Of a stretch of 64,000 bases of DNA, positions 51,615 through 60,335 are shown piece after piece. The notes under the pieces are model-generated. The model saw only the letters and a list, made by a program, of their open reading frames with translations, was not told the DNA's origin and did not search any database. How positions within the stretch are numbered: position 1 is the first letter of the stretch; every line of letters begins with the position of its first letter. A program made the translations under genes and the position numbers. The stretch spans positions 1,305,558-1,369,557 of the forward strand of contig NZ_HE998567.1 of the NCBI RefSeq assembly GCF_000327285.1. The letters run 5' to 3'. The DNA is from Holdemania massiliensis AP2. GTDB taxonomy: Bacteria; Bacillota_I; Bacilli_A; Erysipelotrichales; Erysipelotrichaceae.

Positions 51615-52502
51615 TTACTTCTTGCGGTGATTTTCAGGAAAGGAGAACTCCTCATCAGGTAATAAAGGCAGTCCTCCAAATTCCGGACGGGTAATATCAT
51701 CCAGTTCACGAATGCTTTTATTATGCCGCTCCGGATCTTTCTTCCATAAATTCAAATAGATGCAGTCGATGAGAAATAACTGTGAGCAGCGATTGGTGAT
51801 GGACTTGAAGTTCGTATAAATTATGAATTCCGGACAGCATAACGAATAATCAGACATGCGTTTTAAGGTATTGTCCTGAATTCCGGTGATGGTAATCAGC
51901 GTCACGCCCTGCTGCTTGGCAAACCGCGCCAGTTTGTTGGTCACCGTTGATTCTCCGGAAGAAGAAACAAAGAACGCTACATCGTTTTTCTTCATTTTCT
52001 TTAATAAAGAGATCACAACGAAATTATCTTCCGAGTTATAAGCTTCAATCCCAATCTCAAGCAGCCGATTTGTAAATAATTTAGCCAGTATATTGGATGA
52101 CTGCGCTCCAAAACAGAATACTTTTTCAGCTAGATATAAGCGGTCGACAATGATATCAATCGTCTGTACAGGATTATAATCCATGACTTCTTTCAATGTC
52201 GCATCATAGCTTCGATACAGTTTTTCATTGGTTTCCACTGTATCTTCCTCCGGACTGACAGAGGAAATATCCATATCATTTAAGCTGCTTTTGATCAGAT
52301 CATCATATAGATCCTTATAACTTTTATAGCCCAGTTTCTGTGAAAAACGAATAATTGTCGACTGTCCGACTTCGGCCCTTTCCGCCAGTTCATAAGAAGT
52401 TAAATCTTTTACACTCTGAAAATTATCGACAAGATAAGCTGCGATCCGATTTTCCGAATGAGTTAACGAAGGCAAGGCTCTTTTTAAATTAACAATAAAC
52501 AT
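51615..52502 (-). CDS. RpiR/MurR-family sugar-phosphate-responsive regulator
   Basis: The 295-residue protein has an N-terminal RpiR HTH (about 1-75, LAERAEVGQSTIIRFSQKLGYKSYKDLYDDL) and a SIS sugar-phosphate-binding domain (about 115-250, VFCFGAQSSNILAK and VAFFVSSSGEST). Such regulators sense phosphosugars made by the operon they control. It lies just downstream of the PTS/mannose operon and faces the GH13 gene. Confidence 0.88.
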   Translation of the reverse strand: MFIVNLKRALPSLTHSENRIAAYLVDNFQSVKDLTSYELAERAEVGQSTIIRFSQKLGYKSYKDLYDDLIKSSLNDMDISSVSPEEDTVETNEKLYRSYDATLKEVMDYNPVQTIDIIVDRLYLAEKVFCFGAQSSNILAKLFTNRLLEIGIEAYNSEDNFVVISLLKKMKKNDVAFFVSSSGESTVTNKLARFAKQQGVTLITITGIQDNTLKRMSDYSLCCPEFIIYTNFKSITNRCSQLFLIDCIYLNLWKKDPERHNKSIRELDDITRPEFGGLPLLPDEEFSFPENHRKK

Positions 52503-52522
52503 AATTTTTCCTTATTTTGTAA

Positions 52523-52565
52523 ATGAATTGAATTCATCTTACCATTGATACCCTAAATTTGTCAA
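52523..52565 (-). promoter_or_regulatory. rpiR-type gene promoter with palindrome
   Basis: Minus TTGACA (52565-52560), 18 bases, TAAGAT (52541-52536). ATGAATTGAATTCAT at 52523-52537 is a 15-bp near-perfect palindrome at the start site; its arms recur at the PTS operon promoter. Confidence 0.65.
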
Positions 52566-52729
52566 TTCCGCCTTGATTCAAACGAGGGTGCAAAGCGGCT
52601 TTTTTCTGATTCCCCTATTGCCTTTCCCAAGCCGTCCATTTTTCTCTCTAAACGCCTCGATCAAGATGCTTTTTATTGAATCACCGAGGCTTAAAAACAT
52701 AGAATTTAAACGATGAACAGAAAGTCACA

Positions 52730-52766
52730 GCGGACAAGTTTTCCTGCTTATCCGCCGTTCTTTTTC
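52730..52766. other. Hairpin downstream of the mannitol-dehydrogenase-family gene
   Basis: GGCGGATAAG and CTTGTCCGC pair imperfectly. The T-rich flank lies on the plus-strand side, so as a terminator for the minus-strand operon it would be weak. Confidence 0.4.
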
Positions 52767-52792
52767 ACTTTTTCTCTGGAAAACGGAGTTCC

Positions 52793-54031
52793 TCAGCCTT
52801 GCTGAATATATTCATCCAGCGGATTGGTCCTCGCTAAATCATAATATTTTGCCAGAATTAAATCGTAGATCAGTTGATCTTTGGCATCTGAATCAGGATT
52901 TAGTCCGCAGACCGCTTTGATGGTTTCCTCGATTCCCAGTGTGCGGATTTTTTCATGCAGCTGATCAGTCCGCGGATCCCCTTCATTATGAAAGTAAAAC
53001 CCATAAGCTGCATTCTGACATATATGGACAGGCAGTATTCCGTATTCAAGCGCATTCAATGCTGCGCCAATAAACCGATCAGTCCGGCGCAGTTTGCGAA
53101 TCGGATCATTGCCGACACGGATAACCGTATCCTTCATCGTCCGATCGCGATACCATGCCCACAGTCCCAGTTTTGTTTCCCGATCCTGCACTTTAGGCAA
53201 GCCATAACGCCGCGCCAGCCCCTGATAGGCCTCCTCTGCCGCATAATAAGCCATTCGGCTGATCTGATCATCATTAGCCGCATCGCAGACATTTTCATAA
53301 CCATAGTATTGACCAAGATACGCCAACGAACAATGGGACGTGTTGACATTCCATATCTTACAGTGCATAAACCGCAGCGTGTCATCTTCTTCGACGAAAA
53401 AACTTGGCAGAACAATTTGATCCGCTTTCCTGATCTGAGCGGTGTTGACCTGCAAGCAGGAAAAGGCATCATTTTGAACACTGCAGAGGTCACGCACTTT
53501 TTGTTGAGGGGTTGGAAACGAACTCACACGATAGATAATGGATTCAGCCAGAACGTAATAACGGTCATATTCCTTTTTTTCCTCAGCGGACAGATGTTGT
53601 TCAAAAGCTTTTGAAAAATAGTCATACAACCCAATGTAATTCGCGCCGACGACCAGGGCTGTTTGTTTGTGGATATCCTGCTTTATCCGCAAAGCAATCG
53701 CGTCTTTGATATCTTGGACGATTGATTCAAAAGCATCGTCAAACGTAGCGGTAAATATTAAATCCGCTTCAGCCAGGGCCTGCAGATATAACGGCCGATC
53801 CCGATGAATATGAAAAGCCTGATAACCGCTCACAACACATTCATCAAACCCACTGCCGTCGGCATTTTCAGAAAACGAAAGGTATTGTTTCTGCCGATTC
53901 AGCTGATCAATCAGTTCAGCATTGATATCCCCAAATGTGATCAAGTACCCATCCTTATAACAAAACTCACCGTGAAGGCCGCGGCCGCTGCGCCCGGCTC
54001 CAATAATTACGACATTTCCTTTTTTCTTCAT
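52793..54031 (-). CDS. Mannitol-dehydrogenase-family protein
   Basis: The 412-residue protein begins with a Rossmann motif, VVIIGAGRSGRGLHGEF, and resembles mannitol-1-phosphate 5-dehydrogenase and other long-chain polyol dehydrogenases (GANYIGLYDYF, CKIWNVNTSHCSLAYLGQYYG in the middle). It probably oxidises a polyol phosphate or reduces a ketose phosphate. It ends the PTS/ManA operon, 16 bp after the EIID gene, so its substrate is likely a product of that PTS. Confidence 0.72.
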   Translation of the reverse strand: MKKKGNVVIIGAGRSGRGLHGEFCYKDGYLITFGDINAELIDQLNRQKQYLSFSENADGSGFDECVVSGYQAFHIHRDRPLYLQALAEADLIFTATFDDAFESIVQDIKDAIALRIKQDIHKQTALVVGANYIGLYDYFSKAFEQHLSAEEKKEYDRYYVLAESIIYRVSSFPTPQQKVRDLCSVQNDAFSCLQVNTAQIRKADQIVLPSFFVEEDDTLRFMHCKIWNVNTSHCSLAYLGQYYGYENVCDAANDDQISRMAYYAAEEAYQGLARRYGLPKVQDRETKLGLWAWYRDRTMKDTVIRVGNDPIRKLRRTDRFIGAALNALEYGILPVHICQNAAYGFYFHNEGDPRTDQLHEKIRTLGIEETIKAVCGLNPDSDAKDQLIYDLILAKYYDLARTNPLDEYIQQG

Positions 54032-54047
54032 CTCCGTTTACCTCTGC

Positions 54048-54893
54048 TTAAAAGATTCCGACGGCTGCACCTAAAATGCAGACTGCGAAAATACCGAATA
54101 TAATCTTCATGATGCTTGTTTTCTTTCTGATCAGATTTAGACAGAGAATTGCAAGCGACAATTCCAGAATTCCCGGAATAATGCCGTTAAAAATGTCCAG
54201 AACATTCAGCTCCGCGCCGCTGAGATTCAAGACCAGATTGATCGGAATGCTGACCTGCTGAGCAACCATGCCGCCGATCATCACCAGGCCGATCGTCGCC
54301 GCAGTTTTGGTCAGCAGCTGAATCAATCCGGATTCATAAACCTTGCTGATAAAACCGGTTCCCAGTTTATAACCGATAAATGTCAAATAGTAACGCAGGG
54401 CAAAGCCGGGGATATTAAAGAGCAGCGCGAACAGAATTGGGCCTAAAGCGTTGCCCGCAAGGCAATACGGCAAGGCGATTCCTGTCACGATAACACGCCA
54501 GGTAACCCAGAAAATCGAATCGCCGATTCCGGAAAGCGGTCCTTGGATACTGGCCTTTACGGCGTCGATTGAAGAAACGTCAAAGTCCTCCTTTTCCGCG
54601 GCTTCCTTTTCCATAGCGGCAAAGATTGAATAACATAACGGCGCTACCTGCGGTGTGATGTTGAAAAAGCCTTTCGATTCCCGATCAAGTACCTTGAGCT
54701 TTCGCTGCTTCTGCGCAGGATCTTTGTCACTGTCAGGATAAAGCCAGCTGATATAAGGATAGAGCACCCATGCGACAGAAGTTCCCAGCATCCGGCTGTA
54801 ACACCAGGCGATCGCATAGTTATTGCTTCTCCAAAACATACTGTTGAGCAGTTTCACTTCATCGTTAGACAGTCCTTCTTTTAATTTACTCAT
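54048..54893 (-). CDS. Mannose-family PTS component EIID
   Basis: The 281-residue membrane protein matches EIID of the mannose/sorbose PTS family: LLNSMFWRSNNYAIAWCYSRMLGTSVAWVLYPYISWLY, GPLSGIGDSIFWVTWRV and a C-terminal hydrophobic anchor. It forms the transport channel with EIIC. Its start overlaps the EIIC stop by four bases. Confidence 0.92.
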   Translation of the reverse strand: MSKLKEGLSNDEVKLLNSMFWRSNNYAIAWCYSRMLGTSVAWVLYPYISWLYPDSDKDPAQKQRKLKVLDRESKGFFNITPQVAPLCYSIFAAMEKEAAEKEDFDVSSIDAVKASIQGPLSGIGDSIFWVTWRVIVTGIALPYCLAGNALGPILFALLFNIPGFALRYYLTFIGYKLGTGFISKVYESGLIQLLTKTAATIGLVMIGGMVAQQVSIPINLVLNLSGAELNVLDIFNGIIPGILELSLAILCLNLIRKKTSIMKIIFGIFAVCILGAAVGIF

Positions 54894-55688
54894 CGAAAGA
54901 AATCCTCCTCTTCTGTTTCAGGTGTTTCTGTAAGCACTAAGGCTTCAGCGGCCAATTTGCGCTGATCAAAATAGCTGAATACGTCCCGCAAAGCGATAAA
55001 GACCGCAATTATTGCCAAAAACAGGATATCCAGATTCAAATATTTCATCAGGAAGAAACCAAAGAGGAAATACAAGGCTGTTTTCTTATCCCATAGCTGC
55101 GAAGTCAAAACCGCAAGACCGACGACAGGAAGCATGGCACCCGCAGCATTCACGCCGGTCAGCACAAATTCCGGCAGACTGCCCATGATGGCGGAAACCA
55201 AATCGCCGCCAAATAAAACCGCAAGGAAGACAAACACAGCACCGATAGAAAGCTCAATAAACGACAGACAGTGGCTGACGATCGTCCATCCCCGATAATC
55301 ATCTTTCATTAAAAATTTGTCAATCATCGGGGTGAAGATTTCGCCGATCGCCGGCTCCATGGCAATTGCCAAGGCACACAGGGTAACCGATCGGCGTCGC
55401 TACCGCAATCGCTTCATTCACCGATAAATTATTTAATATGGCAAAGGAAACCGCAATCGCGGCCGAAGCTCCGGGATCGGCCGAAGTTGCGCTGCCAACA
55501 AAAACAACGCCCATAAAAATCAATTCCAGCTGCGCGCCGATAATGCAGCCCAGCTCAAAATTTCCAAGAATCAAACCGACAAGCGGCCCCAGGAAAATTG
55601 GTCGGTCCAGCATCATGTTCGGGGCATGATAGCCGGTCAAGTGGCAGGCCCACATCGCAAAGGCGACTAAAAAGGCTTTTAATAACAT
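54890..55688 (-). pseudogene. Mannose-family PTS EIIC, split by a single-base frameshift
   Basis: The N-terminal part (from 55688) ends off-frame after VATPIGYPVCLG, and the C-terminal part resumes in another frame as LAIAMEPAIGEIFTPMIDKF. One extra T in GGTTACC (about 55385-55387) explains the break; removing it gives a normal EIIC of about 265 residues. The remaining sequence is well conserved and the flanking EIIB and EIID genes are intact, so a recent mutation or an assembly error is likely. If real, this PTS would be inactive. Confidence 0.85.
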
Positions 55689-55703
55689 GTCATTCCCTCC
55701 TCT

Positions 55704-56183
55704 TTAATGAATAACGATTGTTTTTTTAGGTTGATTGGCTAAGACCTGGCAGTAACAATTCAGATCCTTGGCCATAATCTTCTGAATCACTTCCAGCTCC
55801 TGCGGATCCACTGACAGATTTGAGGTCAGCATTTTCTTATTGACGCCGTTAGGATTCGCCTGGAATCCATAATTGGCCAGATTGACATCATGAATCGCAG
55901 GTACACTTTCAATCAATTTCAGAACATTGTACGGATTGGCGCAGATCACTAAAATCTTCATCGCCTCGCAGCGCGGATCATTCAGGATCTTCGCGGCTTT
56001 CTCGACTGTGAGAATCAGCATTTTTGCTTCCTTAGGCGCACTCATTTTTAGCAGCTGGCATTGGATTTCATTCTCCGCAACTTCATCATCCGCTAAGATG
56101 ATTCTGGCAATTCCTAAAAATCCGATCCAGGTCGTTGTCACCTGTCCATGAAGCAAACGTTCATCTAATCTTAGATAAATCAT
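55704..56183 (-). CDS. Mannose-family PTS component EIIB
   Basis: The 159-residue cytoplasmic EIIB has the phosphorylation site LRLDERLLHGQV (His12), which passes phosphate from EIIA to the sugar. It precedes EIIC by 15 bp. A 140-bp gap separates it from the EIIA gene upstream. Confidence 0.93.
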   Translation of the reverse strand: MIYLRLDERLLHGQVTTTWIGFLGIARIILADDEVAENEIQCQLLKMSAPKEAKMLILTVEKAAKILNDPRCEAMKILVICANPYNVLKLIESVPAIHDVNLANYGFQANPNGVNKKMLTSNLSVDPQELEVIQKIMAKDLNCYCQVLANQPKKTIVIH

Positions 56184-56323
56184 TATGATCTCCTTTTCAA
56201 AGCATCAGCTTAAGCTAACCTATTTATTTTTAAAGTCTGAATCCATCATTCTTTCTATCCTCCGCCGCTTATCTCAGCCGCCGTTATCAGACAGCACCCC
56301 GAGATCAGCCTTCCGCTTTCTTG

Positions 56324-56749
56324 TTAGGCTTCAAAAAAATCAAAGTCCTCGTTGGCGGGCAAATCCTGAAGGGCATCATTCATCAATACGATCTCCTGTT
56401 TGGCCTTTTCAACAACCTCACGAAGATAAGCCGGATTGATCATCGCTTCATCGGCAACGCTTAATTCCAGCAGCAGGGCTAAGTTAAAACCCGTAATCAG
56501 GTAGAAATTGTGCTGCAGGCAATGCTGCGCAACTTTCTGATTGACACTGCCTCCCTTGAGATCTGTTAGAATAATCAACGTTTCTTCCGGCTTTTTATTC
56601 TGCAGCAGAGTTTCAATATAATGATCTGGATGCATCTCTTCGGTGAAGCAGCTGACCGCAGTTAATTCGCAGTTTCCCGCCAGAAACTGAACGGTTTCCT
56701 TCGCTCCCTGAGCCAGACCGGCATGCGTCATAATTACAATTTTTTTCAT
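56324..56749 (-). CDS. Mannose-family PTS component EIIA
   Basis: The 141-residue EIIA has the phospho-accepting His9 in IVIMTHAGLAQG and the LTDLKGGSVNQ segment of the mannose EIIA fold. It lies three bases after the first ManA stop and feeds EIIB. Confidence 0.92.
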   Translation of the reverse strand: MKKIVIMTHAGLAQGAKETVQFLAGNCELTAVSCFTEEMHPDHYIETLLQNKKPEETLIILTDLKGGSVNQKVAQHCLQHNFYLITGFNLALLLELSVADEAMINPAYLREVVEKAKQEIVLMNDALQDLPANEDFDFFEA

Positions 56750-56752
56750 GCC

Positions 56753-57691
56753 TTACTCCCGATAGGTGATTGTCATTAAATCCAAATTCCCGCAGATTTC
56801 GATTTTTCCAAAACGGCAGGGAACAAACACAGTTTCTCCGGCTTTAATCTCACAGTCATTTATTCTCCCGCTGCCGTTGGCACAGACATAAAACATAAAC
56901 GCTTCCGTTTCAAAGAAACCTTGCTCTGCAACCTGGATCCGACCGGCGGTGTAAACGTTTTTTTCGTCATAGAACCGTGTGATTTCACAGCCCTCCGCTT
57001 TGGTCTTCTCGGGCCAGAAGGCATTCAGCGTGTCATCGGGAATCCGGATGTTGTCAAAAACCTGCTGAATATGAAGCTCTCTTTCTTTGCCGGTTTTCGG
57101 ATCGATCCGATCAAAATCGTATAAGCGGTATGTAATATCGGCATTGGTCGAAAAAGCGACCGCAATGGCTCCCTGACAGAAAGCATGCAGCGAACCCGCT
57201 GGAACATGGATATACTGACCTGGCTGCATTTCAATATACCGAAACAGACGATCCCAGTTCTTTTCTTTTGTCCATTGCTCAAATTCAGCCTGTGTCTGGG
57301 CATGATGACCGATGACCATGCGGTTTTTCTCCGGTCCTTCCAAGATCACCCAGCCTTCCGGCCGGCCGCGGCTGCCCTCTGTTTTCAAAGCATAGGCATC
57401 ATCAGGATGCAGCTGGATTGATAAGTAGCTGTCAGAATGTGCCATACAGACTTCGACAGGCATGATCTCACTTTGAATGCCGAACAGCTCTCGGTTTTGT
57501 TTATAAAAGTCCGATAAGTGCAGGCCAGTGCCGGTTACGACATTATCCAAATGGCCTGGCATCGCACAGACGTTATAGACTTCCGCAATATTCTCAAGCT
57601 CTGTTTCATAGTGATATTTCGTTCTTAAGGCCTGAGTGCCCCAAATCCGCTGTTCAAATACCGGCTCAATCTTATAAATCTTTTTCTCCAT
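56753..57691 (-). CDS. Mannose-6-phosphate isomerase, class I (copy 1)
   Basis: The 312-residue cupin isomerase interconverts mannose-6-phosphate and fructose-6-phosphate. Zinc ligands are visible in SIQLHPDDAYAL and YIHVPAGSLHAFCQG. The ATG at 57691 has better spacing to AGGAG than the ATG two codons earlier. It is tandem with a second copy (57725), about 45% similar by eye. Confidence 0.88.
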   Translation of the reverse strand: MEKKIYKIEPVFEQRIWGTQALRTKYHYETELENIAEVYNVCAMPGHLDNVVTGTGLHLSDFYKQNRELFGIQSEIMPVEVCMAHSDSYLSIQLHPDDAYALKTEGSRGRPEGWVILEGPEKNRMVIGHHAQTQAEFEQWTKEKNWDRLFRYIEMQPGQYIHVPAGSLHAFCQGAIAVAFSTNADITYRLYDFDRIDPKTGKERELHIQQVFDNIRIPDDTLNAFWPEKTKAEGCEITRFYDEKNVYTAGRIQVAEQGFFETEAFMFYVCANGSGRINDCEIKAGETVFVPCRFGKIEICGNLDLMTITYRE

Positions 57692-57724
57692 TTTCATTTC
57701 TCCTTTGTTTTTTTAACTTCATTC

Positions 57725-58657
57725 TTAATCCAAATACGATAGAATACAGAGATCGGCAGCCTGGTCAAAGATTAATTCTGAACTGTGAGCGGGAACAAAC
57801 AGGGTTTCCCCAGGTTTTATTTTCATCCCGTTTATCGCTGTTTCCCCCTCTAAACAAAGGATAAACATGAACTCCTCCTGTTGATAGCGGGCGTTGGGCG
57901 TTGTTTTAATACGTTTGCCGACATATTCTTTGGGTTTGGAATAGTAATCATAAATCAGACAGCCCTTAGATTGGTACGGTGTAACAGGATAGGGCCGAAT
58001 TTCATCATCCGGAATCCGGATATTATCCAATACGCCCTGAATATTCAGCGGCCGCTTCGGATCATTTCGGTCATAATCGTATAAGCGGTAGGTCACGTCG
58101 CCATTCGTTGAATAAGCGACCATGATCACGCTGCCGTCGCCGCTTTCCGCATGAAGTGTTCCAATCGGTGTATGGGTAAAATCTGTCGCTTTACCTTTCA
58201 CTTTTCGCAACAGCGTATCCCACTCTCCATTTTCCACTTTGCTTTTCAGCTCTTCCATCGACTGCGCTGTATGTCCGATCATGAATTCCACTTCGGCATC
58301 GGAATCAGTCAGCGCAAAGCCGCCTTCAATCTTTCCCCGCATCTGATCATGAGCTAAACCATAAGCATCGGTAGGATGCAGATGAACTGATAATTTTCCA
58401 TCGGCACAGGCAGTCACCAAACGAACCGGCAATGCATCGGCATCGCAGTCAAACAAGTCGCGATGTTGTTGATAGAATTGGGAAAGCGGAATATTCTCAC
58501 CTTCAACCAGGTTGTCCAAATGACCAGGAATCGCAATGACGTGATAGGCCTCCGCAATATTCTGCAGGTCCGTCTGATAATGGAATTTTTCCCGAATCTT
58601 CTGTCCTCCCCAAATTCTTTCTTCGTAAATGGGCTGGATGCGATAAAACTTATCCAT
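57725..58657 (-). CDS. Mannose-6-phosphate isomerase, class I (copy 2)
   Basis: The 310-residue paralogue has SVHLHPTDAYGL and FTHTPIGTLHAES in place of the copy 1 motifs; the second segment is changed (Thr-Pro-Ile instead of Val-Pro-Ala), so substrate or activity may differ. It is upstream of copy 1 in the same operon. Confidence 0.85.
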   Translation of the reverse strand: MDKFYRIQPIYEERIWGGQKIREKFHYQTDLQNIAEAYHVIAIPGHLDNLVEGENIPLSQFYQQHRDLFDCDADALPVRLVTACADGKLSVHLHPTDAYGLAHDQMRGKIEGGFALTDSDAEVEFMIGHTAQSMEELKSKVENGEWDTLLRKVKGKATDFTHTPIGTLHAESGDGSVIMVAYSTNGDVTYRLYDYDRNDPKRPLNIQGVLDNIRIPDDEIRPYPVTPYQSKGCLIYDYYSKPKEYVGKRIKTTPNARYQQEEFMFILCLEGETAINGMKIKPGETLFVPAHSSELIFDQAADLCILSYLD

Positions 58658-58728
58658 ACTCTCACTGCTCCTTTCAACAGTTTATATAGTAAGGCCGCGG
58701 CACCTTTACTCTTTTATTTCATGGTCTG

Positions 58729-59376
58729 TCACTCAAGATAAGGAATGGCTTCCAGCAAATCATTGATCATGGCATCTGCCTCATGCTGATCCATGCCAAA
58801 CCGATCATCCCGCAAAGCTAACGTTTTCATACCCGCATTGATGCCTGCGCGAATGCCGTAAAACGAATCCTCGATCACTAAACATCGGTCCTTTGAAACA
58901 TTCAGCAGTTCGGCAAGCCGATTGTATATCTCCGGGTTGGGTTTTGATTCCGCAACCATTTCACCGCTCAGAACGGCATCGAAATATCTCGCAAAACCGG
59001 TCTGGCTGAGCATTTTTTCTATTTTATTTCGCTTGCTGCTGGAAGCCAGTCCCACTAGATAACCCTTTTCTTTCAGGAAAACAAGCAGCTGTTCTGCATG
59101 TTTCATTTTGATATCTGCATAGGGAATACTTTTTCCATTCAAATAATTCAGTAATTTCTGGTTTAAATGAATGAAATCGGGTTGATCCGCAATGTTTTCA
59201 AATACCCTTTTCCATGTTGCTTCTTCACCGGATGATCCGATAAAACGACTCAGATACAAGGAATCAGGATCATAATTCGTTTTTTCTCTGAAAAAATCCG
59301 CAATCATTTTCTGCATATATCCTTCTGAATCAACCAAAACCCCATCCATGTCCAACAAAACAGCTTCCTTTTTCAT
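58729..59376 (-). CDS. HAD hydrolase, beta-phosphoglucomutase-like
   Basis: The 215-residue HAD protein has VLLDMDGVLVDSEG (catalytic Asp pair), SSSKRNK and VIEDSFYGIRAGINAG motifs, the layout of sugar-phosphate phosphatases and beta-phosphoglucomutases. It opens the PTS/ManA operon. GAGGGA precedes the ATG. The substrate is probably a hexose phosphate. Confidence 0.85.
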   Translation of the reverse strand: MKKEAVLLDMDGVLVDSEGYMQKMIADFFREKTNYDPDSLYLSRFIGSSGEEATWKRVFENIADQPDFIHLNQKLLNYLNGKSIPYADIKMKHAEQLLVFLKEKGYLVGLASSSKRNKIEKMLSQTGFARYFDAVLSGEMVAESKPNPEIYNRLAELLNVSKDRCLVIEDSFYGIRAGINAGMKTLALRDDRFGMDQHEADAMINDLLEAIPYLE

Positions 59377-59389
59377 TTTAATCCCTCTA

Positions 59390-59448
59390 ATTCATAAATT
59401 TACATGTTTTTATGAATTTATTGTATTTCTGTTTTTGTACTTTGTCAA
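59390..59448 (-). promoter_or_regulatory. Promoter and operator of the PTS/ManA operon
   Basis: Minus TTGACA (59448-59443), 17 bases, TACAAT (59425-59420). Downstream, AATTCATAAA and TTTATGAATT form a 10-bp inverted repeat with a 10-bp spacer over the start site (about 59388-59417). The arms resemble those at the rpiR-type promoter. Confidence 0.75.
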
Positions 59449-59601
59449 CCTCTTCCGGGCAATTATTTGTAATCTTTAGTCAATTCTTATTTTCATATCA
59501 AAACCATTACATACTTGTATTTTTAACCGTTTCCTTTTTCTTTTAAAATTCTAAAAAATTACATTTGATGAATTTAAGAGAGGGATAACTGACTTTAACG
59601 C

Positions 59602-59633
59602 AAAAAAAAGAGAGAATTTAGAATTTCTCTCTT
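59602..59633 (-). terminator. Terminator of the second PTS operon
   Basis: AAGAGAGAA and TTCTCTCTT pair (59633-59608), then eight T on the minus strand. Confidence 0.82.
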
Positions 59634-59662
59634 ATGTCTACTTTATACTCAACGTTTAAGAA

Positions 59663-60334
59663 TCAGGCTTCAGCCGCAGTCTGTTCCAGCACCCAACGAC
59701 GAACATCCTCCATCGAGTCAACAATCGCCCAGGCCTCGTGATCACGGAATTGTTCCAGCGGAGCAGTATCCGGAATCGCGAACACCCGCACCCCAGCGGC
59801 ATAGCCCGCTTTCACACCGTTGGCTGAATCCTCAATGATAATGCATTCTTCCGGTTTCAGTCCTTCCATCTCCATCATTTTATTGTAGAGATCCGGATGC
59901 GGTTTGCGCCGTCCCGCTTCATCCCCGAAAATACCGTTGTCATAACAGCCGGTCAGTCCGGCCTTTTCCAACAGATATAAAGCATATTCACGCGGTGTTG
60001 AGGAAACGATCAGACGCTTCACGCCCAGTTCCTTCAAAGTCTTTAAAATCTCGCTGACTCCCGGACGCAGCGGCATTCCGTTAGCTTCGATCCAAGCGTC
60101 GCTCATCTGTTTTTTCTCTTTCCACATCGCTTCATACACATCCATCGGCGGAAGCAGGTGCCCGAACCGCTCAAAGTTTTCCTGCTGCGAACCGCCCATC
60201 ATTTTTGTCATGACTGAGACATCAAAGACATGCCCACGAGCTTCATTCACCTTTTCCCACATCGACAAACTAATCCGTTCACTGTCAATCAGCACTCCAT
60301 CCATGTCAAACATCACCGCTTTTAACTTTGCCAT
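59663..60334 (-). CDS. HAD hydrolase, beta-phosphoglucomutase-like
   Basis: The 223-residue HAD protein has AVMFDMDGVLIDSERIS, VSSTPREY and IIEDSANGVKAGYAAG. It ends the second PTS operon, starting one base after the threonine-aldolase-like stop, with GGAGGG inside that gene's end. It probably dephosphorylates or isomerises a product of this pathway. Confidence 0.86.
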   Translation of the reverse strand: MAKLKAVMFDMDGVLIDSERISLSMWEKVNEARGHVFDVSVMTKMMGGSQQENFERFGHLLPPMDVYEAMWKEKKQMSDAWIEANGMPLRPGVSEILKTLKELGVKRLIVSSTPREYALYLLEKAGLTGCYDNGIFGDEAGRRKPHPDLYNKMMEMEGLKPEECIIIEDSANGVKAGYAAGVRVFAIPDTAPLEQFRDHEAWAIVDSMEDVRRWVLEQTAAEA

Positions 60335-60335
60335 T

